Shown here piece after piece: positions 32,379-35,941 of a stretch of 35,941 nt of DNA. Source of the stretch: JAATGI01 sp036510675 (GTDB taxonomy: Bacteria; Pseudomonadota; Alphaproteobacteria; ATCC43930; CGMCC-115725); assembly GCA_036510675.1 (NCBI GenBank), contig DATCDN010000137.1, positions 1 through 35,941 on the forward strand, read 5' to 3'. The position numbers and the translations under genes are program-made. The notes beneath the pieces were generated by a model, which was not told the origin of the DNA, searched no databases, and saw nothing but the letters and a program-made list of their open reading frames with translations. Each line of letters opens with the position of its first letter. Positions within the stretch are counted from its first letter, which is position 1.

Positions 32379-34243
32379 GCACCCCCGCAACCAGCGCGGC
32401 GCCGCCGTTCCGGCCGTTGAAATCGGTGCCCCCGGCGGTCGATGTCGAGCGGCGCGACGACGGCACCATCATTCTGCGCTGCCCCTATCCGATGGGCGAT
32501 TACCCCGCCAACGTCGCGGCCTATGCGCGGCGCTGGGCGGAAGAGGCGCCGGGGCGCACCTTCCTCGCGCAGCGCGGCCCGGATGGTGAATGGCAGCATA
32601 TAAAATATGCCGAGATGCGGCGCCAGGCCGACGCCATCGGCCAGGCGCTGGTGGATCGTGGTCTCGGTCCCGACCGGGCGCTGATGATTCTCTCGGCCAA
32701 TTCGCTGGCGCATGCCGCGATGAGCCTCGGCGCGCTGACCGTCGGCGTGCCGGTCGCTCCCGTCTCGCCGGCCTATTCGCTGGTCAGCACCGACCACGCC
32801 AAGCTCAAATTCGTGTTCGATCTGGTGCGGCCGGCAATGATCTTCGTCGAAAGCGGCGCGCGCTATGCCCGTGCGCTGGCGGCGCTCGACCTCGACGGCG
32901 TGGAATTGGTCGTGGTCGACGAGCCGCCCAACGATCGCCCCGCCACGATGTTCGCCGCGCTGATCGCGACGCGCCCGACCGCCTCGGTCGAGGCCGCCTA
33001 TGCGTCCGTGACGCCCGACACGGTGGCGAAGATTTTGTTCACATCCGGCTCGACCGGCCAGCCCAAGGGCGTCATCAACACCCAGCGCATGCTGTGCGCC
33101 AACCAGCAGATGTCGGCGGCGCTGCGCCCGGCCGACGAGGACGAGCCGCCGGTCGCGCTCGACTGGATGCCGTGGAATCACACCATGGCCGGTAACGCTG
33201 CCTTCAATCGCATCATGCGGCTCGGCGGCACCATGTATATCGACGATGGCCGGCCGCTGCCGGGCCAATATGACAAGACCATCGCCAATCTGCGTGAGGT
33301 AATGCCGACCGCGTTTTCGACGGCGCCCGCCGCATTCGCGATGCTGGCGGACGCGCTGGAGGCCGATGACGATTTGCGCGAGGCGTTTTTCAAGCGCCTG
33401 ACCGCGCTCGGCTATGGTGGTGCCAGCCTGCCCGACGAAGTGTTCCACCGTTTCCAAAAGCTCGCCGTCAGGACCACCGGCATGCGGATACCGTTCCTGT
33501 GCGGGTGGGGCAGCACCGAGACGGCGCCGGGCGCGACCTCGCTGTGGTGGGCGATCGAGGGCTCCGGCAATATCGGGCTGCCGATCCCCGCCTGCGAGAT
33601 CAAGATGGTGCCGGCGGCGGAAGGGCGCTACGAGCTGCGCGTGCGCGGCCCGCATGTCACGCCCGGCTATCTGAAGCGGCCCGACCTCACGGCGGCGGCG
33701 TTCGACGAGGAAAATTTCTACAGGATCGGCGACACCGCGCGGTTCTTCGATGAGGACGATCCCGCCAAGGGCCTGCGCTTCACCGGCCGCGCCACCGAGG
33801 ATTTCAAGCTGCTGACCGCGACCTGGGTAGCGACCGGGCCGCTGCGCCTGGCGGTACTCGATGCTGCTTCACCGCTGCTGCGCGACGTCGTCATCACCGG
33901 CCACGATCGCGATTTTGTCGGCGCGCTCGCCTGGCCCAGTCTCGCGGCTTGTCGGGACTTGCTGGGCAAGGCGGGGCAGGGTGCGTCGCCCGCCGATCTG
34001 GTGCGCGCGCCGCCCGTGGTGGCGGCGCTGCGCGCCGCGCTGGCGCGGCACAACGCCAAGAATACCGGCTCCTCGACGCGGATCGCGCGCGCCATCCTGA
34101 TGGCGGAGTCGCCGTCGGTCGAGGCGAACGAGATCACCGACAAGGGCTATGTCAATCAGGCGGCGACGCTGGCGCGCCGCGCGGCGCTGGTGGCGCGGCT
34201 CTATGCCGCGACGCCCGACGATGACGTGATTGTGGTGAGGTAG
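32375..34243 (+). CDS. Feruloyl-CoA synthase-like AMP-forming ligase
   Basis: This 622-residue AMP-forming CoA ligase resembles feruloyl-CoA synthases. The lead-in segments PVAPVSPAYSL and NTQRMLCANQQM, and the C-terminal TGRATEDFKLLTATWV, are characteristic of that group. The phosphate loop is FTSGSTGQPKGV at residues 222-233, with Lys231. RIGDTARF is the hinge region. It would activate a phenylpropanoid or other aromatic or cyclic carboxylic acid to its CoA ester. The start ATG overlaps the ThDP gene's stop by four bases (ATGA). No feruloyl-CoA hydratase/lyase (Ech) or vanillin dehydrogenase gene is nearby; the next two genes are the likely side-chain-processing step instead. Confidence 0.9.
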   Translation: MSTPATSAAPPFRPLKSVPPAVDVERRDDGTIILRCPYPMGDYPANVAAYARRWAEEAPGRTFLAQRGPDGEWQHIKYAEMRRQADAIGQALVDRGLGPDRALMILSANSLAHAAMSLGALTVGVPVAPVSPAYSLVSTDHAKLKFVFDLVRPAMIFVESGARYARALAALDLDGVELVVVDEPPNDRPATMFAALIATRPTASVEAAYASVTPDTVAKILFTSGSTGQPKGVINTQRMLCANQQMSAALRPADEDEPPVALDWMPWNHTMAGNAAFNRIMRLGGTMYIDDGRPLPGQYDKTIANLREVMPTAFSTAPAAFAMLADALEADDDLREAFFKRLTALGYGGASLPDEVFHRFQKLAVRTTGMRIPFLCGWGSTETAPGATSLWWAIEGSGNIGLPIPACEIKMVPAAEGRYELRVRGPHVTPGYLKRPDLTAAAFDEENFYRIGDTARFFDEDDPAKGLRFTGRATEDFKLLTATWVATGPLRLAVLDAASPLLRDVVITGHDRDFVGALAWPSLAACRDLLGKAGQGASPADLVRAPPVVAALRAALARHNAKNTGSSTRIARAILMAESPSVEANEITDKGYVNQAATLARRAALVARLYAATPDDDVIVVR

Positions 34244-34252
34244 GGAAACACG

Positions 34253-35419
34253 ATGAGCATCAAAGGCAGGGCCTATATCGGTGGCATCTACGAGCATCCG
34301 ACGCGCAACGCGGTCGACAAATCGCTGCCGCAGCTTCATGCCGAGGTGGCGAAGGGCGCGCTGGAGGATGCCGGCCTGACGCATCAGGATATCGACGGCT
34401 ATTTCTGCGCCGGCGACGCACCGGGGTTCGGCGCGCTCTCGATGATCGATTATCTCGGCATCCGGCCCAAGCATATCGATTCGACCGAGACCGGCGGCTC
34501 GTCCTACGTCATCCACGTCGCCCACGCGGCGGAGGCGATCGCCGCAGGCAAGTGCCATGTCGCGCTGGTGACGCTCGCGGGCCGGCCGCGCGCCGAGGGC
34601 GGGCAGATGCGTGGCATGGCGGCTCGTCCCGATCTCTTTCCGGAGCAGGGTTTCGAGGCGCCCTATGGCGGCGTCGTGCTCAATCTCTACGCCATGTGCG
34701 CGATGCGCCACATGTATGAGTTCGGCACCACCAGCGAGCAGCTCGCCTGGATCAAGGTGGCGGCCTCGCATCACGCCCAGCACAATCCCAACGCCATGCT
34801 GCGCGACGTCGTGACGGTGGCGGATGTGCTGAATTCGCCAGTGGTCGCCGATCCGCTGCACCGGCTCGATTGCTGCGTCATCAGCGATGGCGGCGGCGCG
34901 GTTGTCGTCGTCAGTCCCGAGATCGCGAAGAGCCTGAAACGGCCGCCCGTCAAAATCCTTGGCGCCGGCGAGTTTTCCAAGAACCAGATGGGCGGCAAGG
35001 TCGATCTGACCTATTCCGGCGCGCGGGTCTCGGGACCGATCGCCTTCGCCGAGGCTGGGGTCACGCCCGCCGACATCAAATACGCCTCGATCTATGACAG
35101 CTTCACCATCACGGTGCTGATGACGCTCGAGGATCTAGGCTTTTGCGAGAAGGGACAGGGCGGCAGATTCGTCGCCGACGGCAATCTGATCTCGGGCGTC
35201 GGCAAGCTGCCCTTCAACACCGATGGCGGCGGGCTGTGCAACAACCATCCGGGCAATCGCGGCGGCATGACCAAGGTGCTGGAGGCGGTCCGCCAATTGC
35301 GCGGCGAGGCACATCCCAAGGTTCAGGTCGCGAACTGCGACATCGCGCTGGCGCATGGCACGGGCGGCTCGCTGGGCACGCGCCATGGCAGCGCCACCCT
35401 CATCATGGAGCGCGAATAA
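34253..35419 (+). CDS. Thiolase-like protein (SCP-x/Ltp2 type) lacking the nucleophilic cysteine
   Basis: This 388-residue protein has the thiolase fold, in the lipid-transfer-protein/SCP-x thiolase group. At the position of the nucleophilic cysteine (GGSC in true thiolases) it has GGSS, with Ser84. The second cysteine position reads AHGTGG with His368. The histidine in NNHPGN is present (His332). YDSFTITVLMTLEDLGFC is the segment that carries the active tyrosine in Ltp2-type aldolases. It is therefore unlikely to be a normal acetyltransferase. It is followed with a one-base overlap by a DUF35 protein; this pairing is known for Ltp2/DUF35 retro-aldolases of steroid side-chain breakdown. The ribosome site AGGGAAACACG is weak. 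Confidence 0.88.
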   Translation: MSIKGRAYIGGIYEHPTRNAVDKSLPQLHAEVAKGALEDAGLTHQDIDGYFCAGDAPGFGALSMIDYLGIRPKHIDSTETGGSSYVIHVAHAAEAIAAGKCHVALVTLAGRPRAEGGQMRGMAARPDLFPEQGFEAPYGGVVLNLYAMCAMRHMYEFGTTSEQLAWIKVAASHHAQHNPNAMLRDVVTVADVLNSPVVADPLHRLDCCVISDGGGAVVVVSPEIAKSLKRPPVKILGAGEFSKNQMGGKVDLTYSGARVSGPIAFAEAGVTPADIKYASIYDSFTITVLMTLEDLGFCEKGQGGRFVADGNLISGVGKLPFNTDGGGLCNNHPGNRGGMTKVLEAVRQLRGEAHPKVQVANCDIALAHGTGGSLGTRHGSATLIMERE

Positions 35420-35805
35420 TGGCCGAGCGCAAGATCACCGCCCCCGCGATCAATCCTGAGACCAAGCATTTCTGGGACGCCGCCGCCACGGGCCAATTGC
35501 TGATGAAGAAATGCCTCGCCTGCGGCGAGCTGCATTATTACCCACGCTCGATCTGTCCGTTCTGTCACAGCGACCGCACCGAATGGCTCGCGGCGTCGGG
35601 CAAGGGCACCATCTATTCCTACAGCGTGATGCGCCGCGTGCCGGAGCCGTTCGCCATCGCCTATGTCACGCTGGAAGAGGGGCCGCGGATGCTGACCAAT
35701 CTGGTCGATTGCAGCCTCGACGATTTGAAGATCGGCAAGCCGGTAACCTTGGTGTGGAAGCCCTCCGACAATGGCCCGAACGTGCCGATGTTCACCTTGG
35801 CCTAG
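35419..35805 (+). CDS. DUF35 Zn-ribbon/OB-fold CoA-binding-type protein
   Basis: This 128-residue protein has an N-terminal helix, a rubredoxin-like zinc ribbon with Cys32, Cys35, Cys46 and Cys49 (CLAC and CPFC), and an OB fold. Proteins of this family support thiolase-like partners, as a chaperone, acyl-CoA-binding subunit or (ChsH2) hydratase component. Its ATG overlaps the stop of the thiolase-like gene by one base (TAATG), so the two are made together and probably form a complex. The stop codon TAG is at the presumed TA target site of the IS630-type insertion, so its last base may come from the element; the C-terminus VPMFTLA still looks family-like, so little or nothing is lost. Confidence 0.92.
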   Translation: MAERKITAPAINPETKHFWDAAATGQLLMKKCLACGELHYYPRSICPFCHSDRTEWLAASGKGTIYSYSVMRRVPEPFAIAYVTLEEGPRMLTNLVDCSLDDLKIGKPVTLVWKPSDNGPNVPMFTLA

Positions 35806-35941
35806 TGTCCCGTCTCAGAAATTCCTAGTCACATTGATTGGGCCGTGATTCACTCTGCCTATCGGATTGATTTGGAGGCGGAGATGGCACCCGGCCCAGC
35901 AGTGAAGATCGTACTCAGCGAGAGTGAGCGTGGCGAGTTGG
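35803..35941 (+). mobile_element. IS630-family insertion sequence, left part (partial)
   Basis: After the TA of the preceding stop codon (35803-35804) come GTGTCCCGTCTCAGAAATTCC, taken as the element's left inverted repeat, then about 60 noncoding bases and the start of a transposase gene. IS630 elements target and duplicate TA, which fits. The right end is outside the window, so both the repeat and the duplication remain unconfirmed. Confidence 0.65.
35884..35941 (+). CDS. IS630-family transposase, N-terminal fragment
   Basis: Nineteen complete codons, beginning MAPGPAVKIVLSESERGEL, are visible before the right edge. This resembles the opening of many IS630-family transposases from rhizobia, where a basic start is followed by the first helix (I-L-S/T-x-x-E-R-x-x-L) of the helix-turn-helix. 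GGAGGCGG lies just upstream of the ATG. Whether the gene is intact cannot be told. The DDE catalytic domain would lie outside the window. Confidence 0.7.
   Translation, partial: MAPGPAVKIVLSESERGEL

Noticed and set aside
32360..33655. 431-codon minus-strand open frame opposite the feruloyl-CoA synthase-like gene
   Set aside because: It is a shadow of a clear ligase gene, and composition is dominated by Arg, His and Gly with no motifs.
34253..35419. Ordinary acetyl-CoA acetyltransferase
   Set aside because: Both catalytic cysteine positions are replaced (Ser84, His368), so the usual thiolase mechanism is not supported.
1..35941. The whole window as a composite transposon bounded by insertion sequences
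   Set aside because: The two end elements belong to different families (IS66 and IS630), so they cannot mobilise the interval as a pair.

Overview
The window is GC-rich DNA of a soil- or plant-associated type, most likely from an alphaproteobacterium (Hyphomicrobiales or Rhodospirillales). The reasons are the codon bias, two complete branched-chain-amino-acid-type ABC importers with catabolic genes, a tRNA-Gln of alphaproteobacterial form, and a nested inverted repeat resembling the intergenic repeats of Bradyrhizobiaceae. Species cannot be read from the sequence. Both edges are mobile: an IS66-type end lies at the left (1-140) and an IS630-type element begins at the right (about 35805 onward).

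Left part (1-7.6 kb, minus strand). A nickel/cobalt transporter gene is broken twice: by the IS66-type insertion at about 140/141 and by an apparent one-base loss near its start. Beside it is a gene for a 1941-residue secreted mosaic protein with an N-terminal propeller-like region, a glycine-rich linker, DUF11-type repeats, an inserted von Willebrand A domain and a cysteine-rich C-terminus. A TetR-family regulator follows.

First catabolic block (7.7-17.0 kb, plus strand). Divergent from the TetR gene is a tightly packed series: FAH-family hydrolase, cupin, acyl-CoA synthetase, metallo-beta-lactamase-fold hydrolase, solute-binding protein, LivH, LivM, LivG, LivF and a RidA-like protein. It reads as an uptake-and-degradation operon for an organic acid, but no oxygenase is present and the substrate is unknown. 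A tRNA-Gln(UUG) gene follows.

Copper block (16.9-19.5 kb, minus strand). CopD, CopC, a secreted barrel-like protein and a DUF2946 protein form a copper-handling cluster. The CopD frame runs antisense through the tRNA. An OafA-type acyltransferase lies upstream of this block.

Fatty-acid block (20.7-24.1 kb). A MaoC hydratase gene and a FadB/FadJ-type fusion gene diverge from a shared control region. An MgtC/SapB-type membrane protein follows.

Second transport and catabolic block (24.1-35.8 kb). A Tat-type solute-binding protein is separated by the nested inverted repeat from livH-livM-livG-livF. An antisense MntA/HepT toxin-antitoxin pair comes next. Then a five-gene operon: D-2-hydroxyacid dehydrogenase, ThDP enzyme, feruloyl-CoA-synthase-like ligase, a thiolase-like protein lacking the nucleophilic cysteine, and a DUF35 Zn-ribbon/OB protein. 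The last two resemble the thiolase/DUF35 aldolase pairs of steroid side-chain breakdown, so this operon is the best candidate here for an undescribed CoA-dependent carbon-carbon cleavage pathway. The IS630-type element begins at the stop codon of the last gene.
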